From NCBI RefSeq assembly GCF_036013745.1, contig NZ_CP107880.1:6076001-6140000 (forward strand): a DNA stretch of 64,000 nt, given 5' to 3'. This stretch comes from Streptomyces sp. NBC_00483 (GTDB taxonomy: Bacteria; Actinomycetota; Actinomycetes; Streptomycetales; Streptomycetaceae). The notes below the pieces were generated by a model. That model was not told where the DNA came from. It worked only from the letters and a program-made list of their open reading frames with translations, and ran no database searches. Positions 1 through 11,360 of this stretch are shown here, piece after piece (positions within the stretch are counted from its first letter, which is position 1; every line of letters begins with the position of its first letter). A program made the translations under genes and the position numbers.

Positions 1-515
1 GCCAGGTGCTCGAGGGCCGGGATCAGGTCGTGGGTGACGGCGGCGGTGGCGGCGATGTGGATGGAGGAGGGGAAGACATCGTTGGACGACTGCGAGGCGT
101 TCACGTGGTCGTTCGGGTGCACGTCGCGGCCCAGGCGCTCGGTGGCGAGCGTGGCAAGCACCTCGTTGGTGTTCATGTTCGACGACGTACCGGAGCCGGT
201 CTGGAACACGTCGATCGGGAACTCGTCGTCCCAGCGGCCCTCGGCCACCTCTGCGGCGGCCGCGGCGACGGCCTCGGCGATGTCCTTGTCGACCACCCCG
301 AGCTCCGCGTTCACCGTGGCCGCCGCGCCCTTGATGCGGGCGAGGGCCTCGATGTGGGCGCGCTCGATGCGCTGCCCGGAGATGGGGAAGTTCTCCACGG
401 CGCGCTGCGTCTGGGCCCGCCACTTCGCGGCGGCGGGCACGCGGACCTCGCCCATGGAGTCGTGCTCGATGCGGTACTCGCCGTCGGTCTCGCTCATCCC
501 GGATACGTCGCTCAT
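1..515 (-). CDS. fumC: Class II fumarate hydratase (FumC), C-terminus outside window
   Basis: Reading leftward, the protein begins with the typical bacterial FumC N-terminus: a [14 protein letters not shown] stretch, then [15 protein letters not shown], and near the edge [14 protein letters not shown] followed by [17 protein letters not shown]. These are substrate-binding segments of the fumarase/aspartase superfamily. It catalyses reversible hydration of fumarate to L-malate in the cytosolic TCA cycle, without an iron-sulfur cluster. Only about 170 residues are present, so the GSSxMPxKxNP signature lies off the edge. Two in-frame ATGs, at 515 and 497, are possible starts; neither has a clear Shine-Dalgarno (SD). 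The 497 start gives the more usual FumC N-terminus. It lies 76 bp downstream of the class I fumarase gene on the same strand, with a strong hairpin between them. Confidence 0.95.
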   Translation of the reverse strand, partial: MSDVSGMSETDGEYRIEHDSMGEVRVPAAAKWRAQTQRAVENFPISGQRIERAHIEALARIKGAAATVNAELGVVDKDIAEAVAAAAAEVAEGRWDDEFPIDVFQTGSGTSSNMNTNEVLATLATERLGRDVHPNDHVNASQSSNDVFPSSIHIAATAAVTHDLIPALEHL

Positions 516-539
516 ACCAGGTACAGCGAATACGACGGC

Positions 540-569
540 GGGGTTGTTCCGGAACGCCGGAACAACCCC
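540..569 (-). terminator. Hairpin between the two fumarase genes
   Basis: A perfect 13-bp stem with the 4-nt loop AACG (left arm 540-552, right arm 557-569). It follows the stop codon of the class I fumarase gene (592) on the minus strand and precedes fumC. There is no T tract, as is common for Streptomyces terminators. It probably limits read-through into fumC, or protects the 3' end of the upstream message. Confidence 0.65.
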
Positions 570-591
570 ACCATCGTGTGATGCCTACTGG

Positions 592-2268
<1,677 letters not shown>

Positions 2269-2434
2269 CTCGCCCATTCCTCACTCGACAGAGACAGCAG
2301 CTGGCATCCGTTGGCAGCGCCAACCAGCGTAGAACCTGGTCGGGCGGCCGAGCCTGTGAGGTAAGGCTCAGTTGGCCCCTGGCGGTCCAGGGCGGGGGGT
2401 GTCGCGATCTATCGCGTTTCGGTACTCTGCTGTC

Positions 2435-3121
2435 GTGGACCTTCAAAAGCGCCCTTCGCAGCCCGCGCCCAGTGCTCCCGTGGCGGAGCCCACCGACCTG
2501 CGCGCGTCCGACGCCGACCGCGACCGGATCGCGGACATCCTGCGCGAGGCACTCGCGGAGGGCCGGCTCGACGCGGAGGAGCACGCCGAGCGGATCGACG
2601 GGGTCTACCGCGCCAAGACGGTCGGTGAACTGGAGCCGCTGGTCCGCGACTTGCCGGGCACCCACGCGCCGCACCGCCCCGCGCCCGACCCGGGTCCCGC
2701 CCCGAGCCGGCCGGCGCCCGGCACGGTCCCCGCGGTGGCCGACGAGAACCTGGTGGCGGTCCTCAGCTCCACGACGCGCAAGGGCCGTTGGCGGGTGGGC
2801 CGACGCACACACGCGTACGCGATCTTCGGCAACGTGGAGATCGACCTCAGCGAGGCGATCTTCGAGTACCCGCAGGTGTACATCAAGGCGGTCTCCGTGT
2901 TCGGCAACGTGGAGATCAGCGTCCCCGAGAACATCTCGCTGCGCGGCAGCGGCGCGGGCGTCCTCGGCAACTTCGAGGTGGACACGCTGGACGCGCGCGA
3001 GCCCGAGGCGCCCGTCGTGTACGTGGACGGGGTGGCGGTCCTCGGGAACATCGAGGCGAAGCCGAAGCGCGGCAAGCTCATCCAGAACCTTGAGAAGCAC
3101 CTGCGCAAGCACCTCGGCTGA
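2435..3121 (+). CDS. DUF1707 domain protein with LiaF-like C-terminal domain
   Basis: About 228 aa from the GTG at 2435 (VDLQKRPSQP). Residues ~20-75 (LRASDADRDRIADILREALAEG...) form a DUF1707 domain, a short SHOCT-like helical module common at the N-terminus of actinobacterial proteins. After a Pro/Ala-rich linker come repeated beta motifs (FGNVEIDLS, FGNVEISVP, LGNFEVDT, LGNIEAKP), the beta-helix-like repeat of the cell-wall-active antibiotic response (LiaF/DUF2154) domain. No signal peptide or membrane segment is seen. By analogy with LiaF it may take part in envelope-stress signalling, which is inference. An ORF extends upstream to 2372, but the domain begins well after the GTG. It is divergent from the fumarase gene. 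Confidence 0.85.
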   Translation: MDLQKRPSQPAPSAPVAEPTDLRASDADRDRIADILREALAEGRLDAEEHAERIDGVYRAKTVGELEPLVRDLPGTHAPHRPAPDPGPAPSRPAPGTVPAVADENLVAVLSSTTRKGRWRVGRRTHAYAIFGNVEIDLSEAIFEYPQVYIKAVSVFGNVEISVPENISLRGSGAGVLGNFEVDTLDAREPEAPVVYVDGVAVLGNIEAKPKRGKLIQNLEKHLRKHLG

Positions 3122-3250
3122 CGCCGGCGCCCCGGTGGCTGCCGGGCGGTGAACTCCCTTATGTGCTCTGGAACTTCCGTGCTTCGGAACTCAGTGCATA
3201 GGAGCCGACACAGCGGGTAGAGCTTGCTGCATCGTCGCCCGCTCGCGAAA

Positions 3251-3270
3251 GCCGTCGTCAGCCGTCGTCA
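3251..3270 (+). repeat. Tandem 10-bp repeat before the WhiB-like gene
   Basis: GCCGTCGTCA occurs twice head to tail at 3251-3260 and 3261-3270, ending where the AGGAG ribosome-binding site of the 3281 GTG start begins. It may be part of an operator or may be incidental. Confidence 0.6.
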
Positions 3271-3280
3271 GGAGTAGACC

Positions 3281-3646
3281 GTGCTGCACCCGCCGCATCA
3301 GTCCCTGCAGGTCACCGCCGTACCGCAGCAGCGCGAGCCAGTCAGGGGCAGGGATCAGGACGCTCCATGGCACACGGAGGCGGTGTGCAGGCGTGACGAG
3401 GCGGGGCTCTTCTTCGCCCCTTCCAAGGAACCGACCGCCGCGCGTCTCGCGCGCGAGGAGGCGGCCAAGCGGGTCTGTGCCCGCTGCCCCGTCATGGTCG
3501 AGTGCCGGGAGCACGCGTTGCTCCAGCCGGAGCCGTACGGGGTGTGGGGTGGCCTCACCGCGGCCGAGCGCCGAGTGGTCCTGGCGAGGCGGCGCCGCCG
3601 CGAGGTCGAACTCAAGAACGCCCCGCGCACGGCGTTGGCCGGCTGA
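3281..3646 (+). CDS. WhiB-family iron-sulfur transcriptional regulator
   Basis: 121 aa. The four cluster cysteines have Wbl spacing, C36-X29-C66-X2-C69-X5-C75 (VCARCPVMVEC), followed by the GVWGG turn at 87-91 that contacts the sigma factor in this family, then a basic tail (LARRRRREVEL) expected to bind DNA. Wbl proteins bind [4Fe-4S] clusters and act with the housekeeping sigma factor in development or redox responses. The GTG at 3281 is chosen because AGGAG ends 6 nt before it. It stands alone, with glpX convergent and GC-rich repeat elements between the two 3' ends. Which Wbl paralogue this is cannot be decided from the sequence alone, so no symbol is given. Confidence 0.93.
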   Translation: MLHPPHQSLQVTAVPQQREPVRGRDQDAPWHTEAVCRRDEAGLFFAPSKEPTAARLAREEAAKRVCARCPVMVECREHALLQPEPYGVWGGLTAAERRVVLARRRRREVELKNAPRTALAG

Positions 3647-3668
3647 ACCATTTCAAGCACCGGCTAAA

Positions 3669-3720
3669 TCAAGCCCCGCCGGCGATTGAGGCGCGGGGTC
3701 CGGGGCGGAGCCCCGATCTT
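3669..3720. repeat. Streptomyces-type GC-rich intergenic repeat, copy A
   Basis: The segment runs from TCAAGCCCCGCCGGCG through GGGGTCCGGGGCGGAGCCCC. Similar blocks lie at 3733-3775, 34982-35035 and, inverted, 45105-45148. It can fold on itself (GGGGTCC with GGAGCCCC) and sits between convergent genes, so it may act as a bidirectional terminator. Confidence 0.75.
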
Positions 3721-3732
3721 TTCAACCCCGCC

Positions 3733-3775
3733 TCTGGACGAGAGCCCGCGGGGTCCGGGGCAGCGCCCTGCGGCG
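3733..3775. repeat. Streptomyces-type GC-rich intergenic repeat, copy B
   Basis: It shares GGACGAGAGCCCGCGGGGTC and the following CGGGGC with the copy at 34982-35035. It lies between the WhiB-like gene and glpX, 12 bp after copy A, making a tandem pair. Confidence 0.75.
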
Positions 3776-3796
3776 TCAACCACGGACCCCCGCAAC

Positions 3797-4831
3797 CTAC
3801 TTCGCCCGGTCGAAGTCAATCGCGCTGTAGGCACGCAGCTTGCTCAGCCGATGCGTGGAGTCGATCTGCCGAATCGTCCCGGACTTCGACCGCATCACGA
3901 GCGACGACGTGTGCGCCCGCTCCGAGTCGTACCGCACCCCCCGCAGCAGCTCGCCGTCGGTGATCCCCGTGGCGACGAAGAAGATGTTCTCGCCGGAGAC
4001 CAGGTCGTCCGTGGACAGCACGCGGTCCAGGTCGTGCCCCGCGTCGACCGCCCGCTGCCGCTCCTCGTCGTCCTTCGGCCACAGCTTGCCCTGGATCACA
4101 CCGCCCAGGCACTTGATCGCGCAGGCCGAGATGATGCCCTCGGGCGTGCCACCGATGCCGAGCAGCAGGTCGACGCCGCTGCCCTCGCGCACGGCGAGGA
4201 TCGAACCGGCGACGTCGCCGTCCGAGATCAGCTTGATGCGGGCGCCGGTCTCCCGGACCTCCTTGATGATCCCCTCGTGCCGCGGCCGGTCGAGGATGAC
4301 CACGGTGATGTCCTCGGGTGCACGCTTCTTCGCCTTGGCGACGCGGCGGATGTTCACCGACACCGGGGCGTTGATGTCCACGTAGTCGGCGGCCTCGGGT
4401 CCGGTGACCAGCTTGTCCATGTAGAACACGGCGGACGGGTCGAACATCGTGCCGCGGTCGGCGGCGGCAAGCACCGCGATCGCGTTCGGCATGCCCTTCG
4501 CGCAGAGCGTCGTGCCGTCGATCGGGTCGACGGCGATGTCGACCTCGGCGCCGGTCCCGTCGCCGATCCGCTCCCCGTTGAAGAGCATCGGGGCCTCGTC
4601 CTTCTCGCCCTCACCGATGACGACCACGCCGTTCATCGAGACGGTGGAGACGAGGGCGCGCATGGCGCGCACGGCCGCGCCGTCCGCGCCGTTCTTGTCG
4701 CCGCGGCCCACCCAGCGGCCGGCGGCCATGGCCGCGGCTTCGGTGACCCGGACGAGTTCCAGGGCAAGGTTGCGGTCGGGGGCCTCGGAAGGGACCTCGA
4801 GTTCGGACGGAAGCTGGTGATGCTCGGTCAT
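3797..4831 (-). CDS. glpX: Class II fructose-1,6-bisphosphatase GlpX
   Basis: 344 aa from the ATG at 4831, with AAAGGTG upstream. Class II FBPase motifs are clear: [11 protein letters not shown] around residues 73-83 and the metal/phosphate motif DPIDGTT at 102-108, followed by the glycine-rich [20 protein letters not shown] segment. It hydrolyses fructose 1,6-bisphosphate to fructose 6-phosphate in gluconeogenesis, using Mn2+ or Mg2+, and is normally the main FBPase of actinobacteria. A longer ORF reaches 5305 but has no GlpX homology before MTEHHQ. Beside two fumarases it forms a loose central-carbon neighbourhood, although nothing indicates co-transcription. Confidence 0.96.
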   Translation of the reverse strand: MTEHHQLPSELEVPSEAPDRNLALELVRVTEAAAMAAGRWVGRGDKNGADGAAVRAMRALVSTVSMNGVVVIGEGEKDEAPMLFNGERIGDGTGAEVDIAVDPIDGTTLCAKGMPNAIAVLAAADRGTMFDPSAVFYMDKLVTGPEAADYVDINAPVSVNIRRVAKAKKRAPEDITVVILDRPRHEGIIKEVRETGARIKLISDGDVAGSILAVREGSGVDLLLGIGGTPEGIISACAIKCLGGVIQGKLWPKDDEERQRAVDAGHDLDRVLSTDDLVSGENIFFVATGITDGELLRGVRYDSERAHTSSLVMRSKSGTIRQIDSTHRLSKLRAYSAIDFDRAK

Positions 4832-4972
4832 CGAGACGCACCTTTCTGTTCCGGGATTCACCGGATTGTTCGGCTTCACCGGGATACGACGACGGCCGGA
4901 CGAGGGGTTGGTATGGGAGGACTCTATCGTCAGTCCGACAATCTGAGCAGACCGCCCCACGGATGAGCGGGC

Positions 4973-5578
4973 ATGCGCATGTCGGACTACGTGAATCCGG
5001 ACCTCCCGGCAGAGATCATCCGGCGACCTGCGACGATGGGGCGCGTGGCAGCAAGAAACGGTAAGAAAACGGTCGGCAGCCTGGTCCTCTCGCTCGGCGT
5101 CTGCGTCGTCGCGGCCGGCGTGATCTACCTCTTCGTCCCGCACGACGATTCCGGTGAGCCGCAGGTCAAGCGCGTCGACTACAAGGTCGAGCTGTCGACG
5201 GCCCGCCGTGCGGCGCCGTACCCGGTGGCCGCCCCCGCGGGCCTCTCGCACGACTGGAAGCCGACCTCCGTGCGCTACCAGGGCACCTCGAACGACGCGT
5301 GGCACCTCGGGTTCCTCGACCCGGAGGGGCAGTACGTCGCCGTCGAGCAGGCGTCCGGAGCGTCGAAGGGGTTCATCGACAAGGTGAGCCAGGGTGCGTC
5401 GGCGACCGGCCGCACGCAGCGGATCGGCGGCGAGACCTGGGAGCGCTACAAGGGCGAGAAGTACGACGCCCTGGTGCTGAAGCAGAAGGGCTCCACCACG
5501 GTGGTGACCGGCACGGCCGACTTCGGCGGACTGACGAAGATGGCCGAGGCGCTGGAGGCGAAGCGCGAGAAGGTGTGA
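4973..5578 (+). CDS. DUF4245 membrane-anchored protein
   Basis: 201 aa as drawn. A single N-terminal membrane segment ([22 protein letters not shown], ~residues 34-55) follows a basic stretch, and the rest (~140 aa) is a predicted extracytoplasmic DUF4245 domain of unknown function. It is divergent from glpX with a 141-bp spacer. The start is uncertain: internal ATG/GTG codons at 5035-5047 ([11 protein letters not shown]) give a shorter protein that starts just before the membrane segment, and the 4973 ATG has no clear SD. A strong bidirectional terminator follows the gene. The role is unknown. Confidence 0.85.
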   Translation: MRMSDYVNPDLPAEIIRRPATMGRVAARNGKKTVGSLVLSLGVCVVAAGVIYLFVPHDDSGEPQVKRVDYKVELSTARRAAPYPVAAPAGLSHDWKPTSVRYQGTSNDAWHLGFLDPEGQYVAVEQASGASKGFIDKVSQGASATGRTQRIGGETWERYKGEKYDALVLKQKGSTTVVTGTADFGGLTKMAEALEAKREKV

Positions 5579-5602
5579 CCGCCCGGTTCACCACATCCAC
5601 CA

Positions 5603-5648
5603 CGTACGAGGAAGGGCCCCGGCCGAAGCCGGGGCCCTTCCTCGTACG
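5603..5648. terminator. Bidirectional terminator hairpin
   Basis: Perfect 21-bp inverted repeat (5603-5623 and 5628-5648) with the loop CGAA, between the convergent DUF4245 and nitroreductase genes. It serves both strands. Confidence 0.9.
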
Positions 5649-5663
5649 CGTACGCGCGGAACG

Positions 5664-6254
5664 TCAGACGGTCGTGATGACCTGCTCCTGCTCCAGGCGC
5701 GGGGAGCGCGGGAACCAGGCGTCGTCGCCCGGCTTGCCGATGTTGATGACCATCAGCGGGGTGTGGTCGTCGTCCAGGAACTCCTTCTGGACACCGGCGA
5801 AGTCGAAGCCGGTCATCGGGCCGGCGGACAGGCCGGCGGCGCGCACGCCGATGATGAAGTAGGCGGCCTGCAGCGTCGCGTTCAGCGTGCCGGCCTGCTC
5901 GCGGACGGGGCGCTCGGAGAAGAACATGTCCGCGATGCCCGGGGCGTGCGGGAAGAGCTGCGGCAGCTCCTCGTGGAACTCGTGGTCCGTGGAGAGGATC
6001 GCGACCAGCGGGGCGGTGGCGGTCTTCGGCTGGTTGCCCTCGGCCATGTGCTTGACGAGGCGCTCGCGGGCCTCGTCGGAGCGGACCAGGGTGATGCGCA
6101 GCGGCGACTGGTTGAAGGCGGTCGGGCCGTACTTGACCAGGTCGTAGATCGCGGCGATCTGCTCGTCGGTCACGGGCTCCGACGAGAACGTGTTCGCGGT
6201 GCGGGCCTCGCGGAACAGCAGGTCCTGCGCGGCGGGGTCAAGAACGAGAGACAT
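5664..6254 (-). CDS. RutE-like nitroreductase (putative malonic semialdehyde reductase)
   Basis: 196 aa, the length of RutE/HadB-type nitroreductases. It has the N-terminal LFREARTANTFSSEPVTDEQIAAIYDL segment, the FMN-contacting YGPTAFNQSPLRI motif, and the C-terminal GLSAGPMTGFD and LMVINIGKP blocks. RutE reduces malonic semialdehyde to 3-hydroxypropionate at the end of uracil breakdown. No other rut gene is nearby, so it may act on another aldehyde, quinone or nitro compound. The upstream region contains GGTTGAAGGTTGAACC (6340-6355, minus strand), a possible operator. The start is the ATG at 6254. Confidence 0.88.
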   Translation of the reverse strand: MSLVLDPAAQDLLFREARTANTFSSEPVTDEQIAAIYDLVKYGPTAFNQSPLRITLVRSDEARERLVKHMAEGNQPKTATAPLVAILSTDHEFHEELPQLFPHAPGIADMFFSERPVREQAGTLNATLQAAYFIIGVRAAGLSAGPMTGFDFAGVQKEFLDDDHTPLMVINIGKPGDDAWFPRSPRLEQEQVITTV

Positions 6255-6339
6255 GGATCAACCTTCTCGGTGCGACGGTCACGGCTGCGGCGATCCGTTC
6301 TGTCCGGATCGGCCCACATGGAAGACGGTACGCCGATGA

Positions 6340-6355
6340 GGTTCAACCTTCAACC
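6340..6355 (-). promoter_or_regulatory. GGTTGAA direct repeat upstream of the nitroreductase gene
   Basis: On the minus strand GGTTGAAGGTTGAACC combines two direct GGTTGAA units with an inverted GGTT...AACC, 86 bp before the start codon. It may be an operator or may overlap a -35 region. This rests on pattern alone. Confidence 0.35.
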
Positions 6356-6364
6356 AAACGCTTC

Positions 6365-6389
6365 GTGACCCTCTTCACAAGGGGGTCAC
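6365..6389 (-). terminator. Hairpin after xseB
   Basis: GTGACCC (6365-6371) pairs with GGGTCAC (6383-6389), just downstream of the xseB stop on the minus strand. It probably ends the xseA-xseB transcript. Confidence 0.55.
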
Positions 6390-6420
6390 GGGTGGGCGGC
6401 CGGTCGACCCGAGGGGCGCG

Positions 6421-6678
6421 TCACTCCTCGTCGGCGTCCTCCGCCTCCCCGGTCGCCTCCTCGCCCTCCTCCGCGAGCGCCGCGTCCAGGCGGGCACGCG
6501 CGCCGTCCAGCCAGCGGCGGCACACCTTCGCCAGCTCCTCGCCGCGCTCCCACAGGGCGAGGGACTCCTCAAGGGACGTGCCGCCGGCCTCCAGGCGCCG
6601 TACGACATCGATCAGTTCGTCCCGCGCCTGCTCGTAGCCGAGCGCCTCGTCGGCCGGCTGTGCCGTCTTCGTAGCCAT
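6421..6678 (-). CDS. xseB: Exodeoxyribonuclease VII small subunit
   Basis: 85 aa from the ATG at 6678. [45 protein letters not shown] is the helical hairpin of XseB, followed by an acidic tail. XseB binds the large subunit and makes the enzyme that degrades single-stranded DNA from both ends. Upstream AGGAC supports this ATG, but a GTG at 6696 overlaps the xseA stop as GTGA and would add six residues. Either way xseB is translationally coupled to xseA. Confidence 0.93.
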   Translation of the reverse strand: MATKTAQPADEALGYEQARDELIDVVRRLEAGGTSLEESLALWERGEELAKVCRRWLDGARARLDAALAEEGEEATGEAEDADEE

Positions 6679-6692
6679 CCTGTTGTCCGTCC

Positions 6693-7904
6693 TCACGCTT
6701 CGGTTACTCGTACGGTGAATTCGCCCTCGGCGACGCGGGCCCGCAGCTCCTCGTCCCCCGCCACCTCGTCCGGGCCGCGCACCACATGCCCGTCCGGCTT
6801 CTGGAGCACCGCGTAACCCCGCTTCAGGGTGGCCGCGGGGGAGAGCGCGACCACGCGCGCGTGCGTGTGCGTCAGCTCCGACTCGGCGCGGTCGAGGAGG
6901 TGGCCGAGGGTGCGGCGGGAGCGCTCGGTCAGCGCCGCGATCTGTTCCTCGCGCTCGTCGACCATGCGGTGCGGGTCCTCTATCGAGGGCCGGGAGAGCG
7001 CCGCCGCGAGCCCCCGCTCCTCCCGCTCCAGGAGCGCCTCGACGCTGCGCCTTGCCCGGTCCCGCAGCCAGTTCACCCGCTCGTACTCCTCGCCGACGTC
7101 CGGTACGACCTTCTTCGCCGCGTCCGTCGGCGTCGAGGCGCGCAGGTCGGCCACGTAGTCGAGCAGCGGGTTGTCCGGCTCGTGTCCGATCGCGGAGACG
7201 ACGGGCGTACGGCAGGAGGACACCGTCCGCACCAGCTGTTCGTCGGAGAACGGGAGCAGGTCCTCCACGCTGCCGCCGCCGCGCGCCACGATGATCACGT
7301 CGACGCCGTCGAGCGCGTCCAATTCCTTGACGGCCTGGACCACTTGCGGCACCGCGTGCACCCCCTGCACCGGTACGTTGCGCACCTCGAAGCGGACGGC
7401 GGGCCAGCGGTGCCGCGCGTTCTCCAGCACGTCGCGCTCCGCGGCCGAGGCGCGGCCGCAGACCAGGCCGATGAGCTGCGGCAGGAACGGCAGCGGCTTC
7501 TTGCGGTCGTCCGCGAACAGGCCCTCCGCGCCCAGCGCCTTCTTCAACTGCTCCAGGCGCGCGAGCAGTTCACCGACGCCGACCGGGCGGATCTCGGCGG
7601 CCCGCAGCGAGAGCTGCCCGCGCGGTGCGTACCACTCCGGCTTCGCGTGCACGACGACGCGGGAACCCTCGCGCACCACGTCCGCCACCGCGTCGAACAC
7701 CTGCCGGTAGCAGGTCACCGCCACGGAGATCTCGTGCGACGTGTCGCGCAGCGTCAGGAACACGACGCCCGCGCCCGGTCTGCGGGACAGCTGCGTGATC
7801 TGTCCCTCGACCCACACGGCGCCGAGCCGGTCGATCCATCCCCCGATGAGCCGCGACACCTGCCCGACGGGCAGCGGGGCGTCCGCGGACGTGTTGACAG
7901 CCAT
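6693..7904 (-). CDS. xseA: Exodeoxyribonuclease VII large subunit
   Basis: 403 aa. The N-terminal OB-fold (~residues 1-105) is followed by the catalytic exonuclease VII domain with [16 protein letters not shown] and [24 protein letters not shown], then a long helical, charged coiled-coil region and the C-terminal KRGYAVL...G segment. It provides nuclease activity for mismatch repair and single-strand degradation. The start is the ATG at 7904 (MAVNTS); the longer upstream ORF is not XseA-like. It forms an operon with xseB. Confidence 0.96.
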   Translation of the reverse strand: MAVNTSADAPLPVGQVSRLIGGWIDRLGAVWVEGQITQLSRRPGAGVVFLTLRDTSHEISVAVTCYRQVFDAVADVVREGSRVVVHAKPEWYAPRGQLSLRAAEIRPVGVGELLARLEQLKKALGAEGLFADDRKKPLPFLPQLIGLVCGRASAAERDVLENARHRWPAVRFEVRNVPVQGVHAVPQVVQAVKELDALDGVDVIIVARGGGSVEDLLPFSDEQLVRTVSSCRTPVVSAIGHEPDNPLLDYVADLRASTPTDAAKKVVPDVGEEYERVNWLRDRARRSVEALLEREERGLAAALSRPSIEDPHRMVDEREEQIAALTERSRRTLGHLLDRAESELTHTHARVVALSPAATLKRGYAVLQKPDGHVVRGPDEVAGDEELRARVAEGEFTVRVTEA

Positions 7905-7984
7905 GCCGTGAGCGTAGTCGCAGGCACCGACATCGCAGGTGGTCCCGGGTGCCGGTGCCCCGCCCCGCGCGGCCGCCGGCGGGC

Positions 7985-9364
7985 TCAGCCCGCCGTGTCG
8001 CCGTCCGCCGACGGCACGGCAGGCTCCCGGCCCCGCTGCACCGCGAGCACCACGAGCCCGATGACCAGCCAGATCGCGCCCACCACCTGCGCCGTCCTCG
8101 ACGCCTCCACGATCACCGCGACGGTGATCGCCGCGCCGACGACCGGAATCAGGATGTGGCGCCACCAGCTCACCTCGCCGCCACGGCGACGTACCGCGAA
8201 ATACCCCACCACGCTCGCGTGCAGCAGCGTGAAGGCCGTCAGGGCGCCGATGTCGACGACCGAGACCAGGTGGTCCATGCCGTCGTCCCGGCTGGCCGCC
8301 CAGACCGCCGCGACGAGCGTGATCACCGCGGCGAGCAGCAGCGCCACCCGCGGCACCCCGGCGTACGTCCGCGAGAGCGCCTTCGGCAGCCGCCGGTCGC
8401 GGGCCATCGCGAAGAGCAGCCGCCCGGCCGCCGCCTGCCCGGCGAGCGCCGCGAACGCCGCGCCGATCGCCTTGCTCACCGCCACCAGGTCGTGCAGCCA
8501 CGAGCCCACGGACGCGTCCACGGCGTCGTAGAAGGCGCTGCCCTGCTTACCGGGGTCGGCGGCGAGCTGCGCCGACGTGGTGGGTTCGAGCAGGGCGACC
8601 AAGTAGGTCTGCGCGACGAACAGCACACCGGTGAAGACGAGGCAGAACAGCACCGCCCGCGCGACCTTTGCCGAGCCCCCGGTGACCTCCTCCGCGAACG
8701 ACGCGATGGCGTCGAAGCCCAGGTACGACAGGACCGCCACGGACACCGCCCCGATCACCGCCGACAGCGCGAACGCGCCCTGCGTGCCGTCGCCCGTCAG
8801 CGGGGACAGCCAGTCGCGCTGCGGCCCGTCCGTGGCCAGGACCACGACCGCCGAGACCATGAAGACCAGCAGGACCACGATCTCCAGCGCCAGGACCGCG
8901 AACCCGACCCGCGCCGCGGCCCGCACACCCCACAGGTTGAGCAGCGTCGTGATCACCACCGCGAGCGCCGTCCACACCCACTGGGAGACCGAGGGGACGA
9001 GCGAGTTCATCGCGATGCCGGCGAAGAGATACGCGACCGCGGGGATCAGTACGTAGTCGAGCATCGCCATCCAGCCCGCGATGAACCCGGGGCCCTTTCC
9101 GAGACCCGCGCGCGCGTAGGCGAAGACCGAGCCCGCCTGCGGGGCCACCTGCACCATCTGCGCGTAACTGAATGCGGTGAACGCCATCGCGATCGTCGCG
9201 ACGATGTAGACGAGGGCGACCGCACCGTGCGATTTCGCGTCCAGGGTGCCGAAGACGCCGACGGGCGCCATGGGGGCGATGAAGAGGAGCCCGTAGACCA
9301 CGAGGTCCCGGAAGCCGAGACTGCGCCGCAGGGCGGTCTCTTCTTGGATGGTGTCGGCGGACAT
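7985..9364 (-). CDS. APC-family amino acid permease
   Basis: 459 aa with about 12 hydrophobic segments. The first carries [19 protein letters not shown], and [24 protein letters not shown] is the TM3 signature of the amino acid-polyamine-organocation superfamily. It is a proton-coupled cytoplasmic membrane transporter whose substrate cannot be deduced. The ATG at 9364 has GGAGG close upstream. It is divergent from ispH with a 92-bp spacer and ends 80 bp from the xseA start; operon membership with xseAB is possible but the functions are unrelated. Confidence 0.93.
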   Translation of the reverse strand: MSADTIQEETALRRSLGFRDLVVYGLLFIAPMAPVGVFGTLDAKSHGAVALVYIVATIAMAFTAFSYAQMVQVAPQAGSVFAYARAGLGKGPGFIAGWMAMLDYVLIPAVAYLFAGIAMNSLVPSVSQWVWTALAVVITTLLNLWGVRAAARVGFAVLALEIVVLLVFMVSAVVVLATDGPQRDWLSPLTGDGTQGAFALSAVIGAVSVAVLSYLGFDAIASFAEEVTGGSAKVARAVLFCLVFTGVLFVAQTYLVALLEPTTSAQLAADPGKQGSAFYDAVDASVGSWLHDLVAVSKAIGAAFAALAGQAAAGRLLFAMARDRRLPKALSRTYAGVPRVALLLAAVITLVAAVWAASRDDGMDHLVSVVDIGALTAFTLLHASVVGYFAVRRRGGEVSWWRHILIPVVGAAITVAVIVEASRTAQVVGAIWLVIGLVVLAVQRGREPAVPSADGDTAG

Positions 9365-9456
9365 CGTGCCTCCGTAGATCTCGTACACCGCGCAGACACC
9401 CAGTCTCCCCACCGGGACGATCTTTGGCCCCCTGGGGTGGCCCTTACGATGGGGGC

Positions 9457-10512
9457 ATGACTGCAACTCCCGGCCCGCCGCCCGCCACCACCCCAAGCGG
9501 AGACGCTCCGCGTCGCAGTGACAACCGCCGCGTCCTGCTCGCCGCCCCCCGGGGTTACTGCGCCGGTGTGGACCGTGCCGTGATCGCCGTCGAGAAGGCC
9601 CTCGAGCAGTTCGGGGCGCCCATCTATGTCCGCCACGAGATCGTGCACAACAAGTACGTCGTGCAGACCCTGGAGAGGAAGGGCGCCATCTTCGTCGAGC
9701 AGACGGAGGAGGTCCCCGAGGGCTCCATCGTGATGTTCTCGGCGCACGGTGTCGCACCGACCGTCCACGAAGAGGCCGAGCGCGGCAAGCTCGCCACCAT
9801 CGACGCCACCTGCCCCCTGGTGACCAAGGTCCACAAGGAGGCGATCCGCTACGCCAAGGACGACTTCGACATCCTCCTGATCGGACACGAGGGCCACGAA
9901 GAGGTCGTCGGCACGTCCGGCGAGGCCCCCGAGCACATCACGCTCGTCGACGGCCCCGAGGACGTCGCCAAGGTCGAGGTCCGCGACCCGGAGAAGGTCG
10001 TCTGGCTCTCCCAGACCACGCTCTCCGTCGACGAGACGATGGAGACCGTCGACGCCCTCAAGGGCAAGTTCCCCGGACTGATCTCGCCGCCCAGCGACGA
10101 CATCTGCTACGCCACCCAGAACCGTCAGCTCGCCGTGAAGCAGATGGGCGCCGAGTCCGACCTCGTCATCGTCGTCGGCTCGCGCAACTCCTCGAACTCC
10201 GTGCGTCTCGTCGAGGTCGCCAAGCTGGCCGGCGCCCGCGACGCCCACCTCGTGGACTACGCCTCCGAGATCGACGAGTCCTGGCTGGACGGCGTCACGA
10301 CCGTCGGCGTCACCTCCGGTGCCTCGGTCCCGGACGTCCTCGTCGAGGAGGTCCTGGAGTACCTGTCGAAGCGCGACTACGCGGACGTGGAGATCGTGAA
10401 GGCGGCCGAGGAGTCGATCACGTTCTCGCTGCCCAAGGAGCTCCGCCGCGACCTGCGTGCGGAGGCCCAGTCGCTGGTCGGCGAAGCCGGAGAGTCCGCT
10501 TCCAAGGAGTGA
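9457..10512 (+). CDS. ispH: 4-hydroxy-3-methylbut-2-enyl diphosphate reductase
   Basis: 351 aa. The three conserved cluster cysteines are C35 (GYCAGVDR), C119 (ATCPLV) and C217 ([10 protein letters not shown]), with H64 in EIVHNKYVV and H97 in FSAHGV for diphosphate binding. IspH performs the last MEP-pathway step, converting HMBPP to IPP and DMAPP. The ATG at 9457 is preferred over an upstream in-frame TTG at 9424, which adds a short non-conserved stretch. It is followed 29 bp later by ppgK on the same strand. Confidence 0.97.
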   Translation: MTATPGPPPATTPSGDAPRRSDNRRVLLAAPRGYCAGVDRAVIAVEKALEQFGAPIYVRHEIVHNKYVVQTLERKGAIFVEQTEEVPEGSIVMFSAHGVAPTVHEEAERGKLATIDATCPLVTKVHKEAIRYAKDDFDILLIGHEGHEEVVGTSGEAPEHITLVDGPEDVAKVEVRDPEKVVWLSQTTLSVDETMETVDALKGKFPGLISPPSDDICYATQNRQLAVKQMGAESDLVIVVGSRNSSNSVRLVEVAKLAGARDAHLVDYASEIDESWLDGVTTVGVTSGASVPDVLVEEVLEYLSKRDYADVEIVKAAEESITFSLPKELRRDLRAEAQSLVGEAGESASKE

Positions 10513-10541
10513 CTGTCGGTCTCCCGTCGTAACGTGGAGTC

Positions 10542-11291
10542 ATGCAGATCTTCGGTGTGGACATCGGCGGATCCGGGATCAAGGGCGCCCCGGTCGACCT
10601 GGAGCGCGGCGATCTCGCCCAGGAGCGCCACAAGGTGCTGACCCCGCACCCGGCCACGCCCGAGGGCGTGGCCGACGGGGTCAAGCAGGTCATCGACCAC
10701 TTCGCCGACGTGCGGCCCGACCGGGTCGGCATCACGTTCCCCGGCGTCGTCACCGGCGGCGCCACGGTGCGCACGGCGGCGAACGTCGACAAGAGCTGGG
10801 TCGACGTGGACGCGCGGGCCCTGCTGAGCAAGAAGCTCGGCGGGCTCCCGGTCACGGTGCTCAACGACGCGGACGCCGCGGGCGTCGCCGAGATGAACTT
10901 CGGCGCGGGCCGCGGCCGCAAGGGCACCGTGCTGCTGCTCACCTTCGGTACGGGCATCGGGAGCGCCCTGTTCACCGACGGCGTCCTCGTGCCGAACACG
11001 GAACTGGGCCACCTGGAGCTGAACGGGCACGACGCGGAGAAGCACGCCTCCACGAAGGCGCGCGAGGACCACGACCTCAGCTGGGAGCACTGGGCGCACC
11101 GCGTGCAGAAGTACCTGGCGCACGTGGAGATGCTCTGCTCGCCCGAGCTGTTCATCATCGGCGGCGGGGTCAGCCGCAAGGCGCACAAGTTCCTGCCGCT
11201 GATCAAGGGCATCAAGGCCGAGATCGTCCCGGCCGAGCTGCAGAACAACGCGGGGATCGTGGGAGCGGCGATGACGGCATCGCGCGCGTAG
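10542..11291 (+). CDS. ppgK: Polyphosphate-dependent glucokinase
   Basis: 249 aa, the usual PpgK length. The ROK/hexokinase phosphate-binding loop [13 protein letters not shown] lies at the N-terminus, the second phosphate motif [13 protein letters not shown] near residue 130, and the adenosine-type motif [14 protein letters not shown] near 205. It phosphorylates glucose with polyphosphate or ATP, feeding glycolysis. The start is the ATG at 10542, with GGAG just upstream. It is likely co-transcribed with ispH. Confidence 0.95.
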   Translation: MQIFGVDIGGSGIKGAPVDLERGDLAQERHKVLTPHPATPEGVADGVKQVIDHFADVRPDRVGITFPGVVTGGATVRTAANVDKSWVDVDARALLSKKLGGLPVTVLNDADAAGVAEMNFGAGRGRKGTVLLLTFGTGIGSALFTDGVLVPNTELGHLELNGHDAEKHASTKAREDHDLSWEHWAHRVQKYLAHVEMLCSPELFIIGGGVSRKAHKFLPLIKGIKAEIVPAELQNNAGIVGAAMTASRA

Positions 11292-11360
11292 CGCCCGCCT
11301 CGCTCTTCGGAAGTCGACTGCGCGCAGTCGAACTACGTGGGGTCGGCTACGCGCAGTCGA

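Noticed and set aside
5664..6254. Complete Rut pyrimidine-degradation cluster
   Set aside because: Only a RutE-like gene is here; RutA, RutB, RutD, RutF and RutG are missing nearby.
6678..6696. GTG at 6696 as the certain xseB start
   Set aside because: The GTGA overlap is attractive, but no SD precedes it, whereas the ATG at 6678 has AGGAC upstream; left as an alternative.
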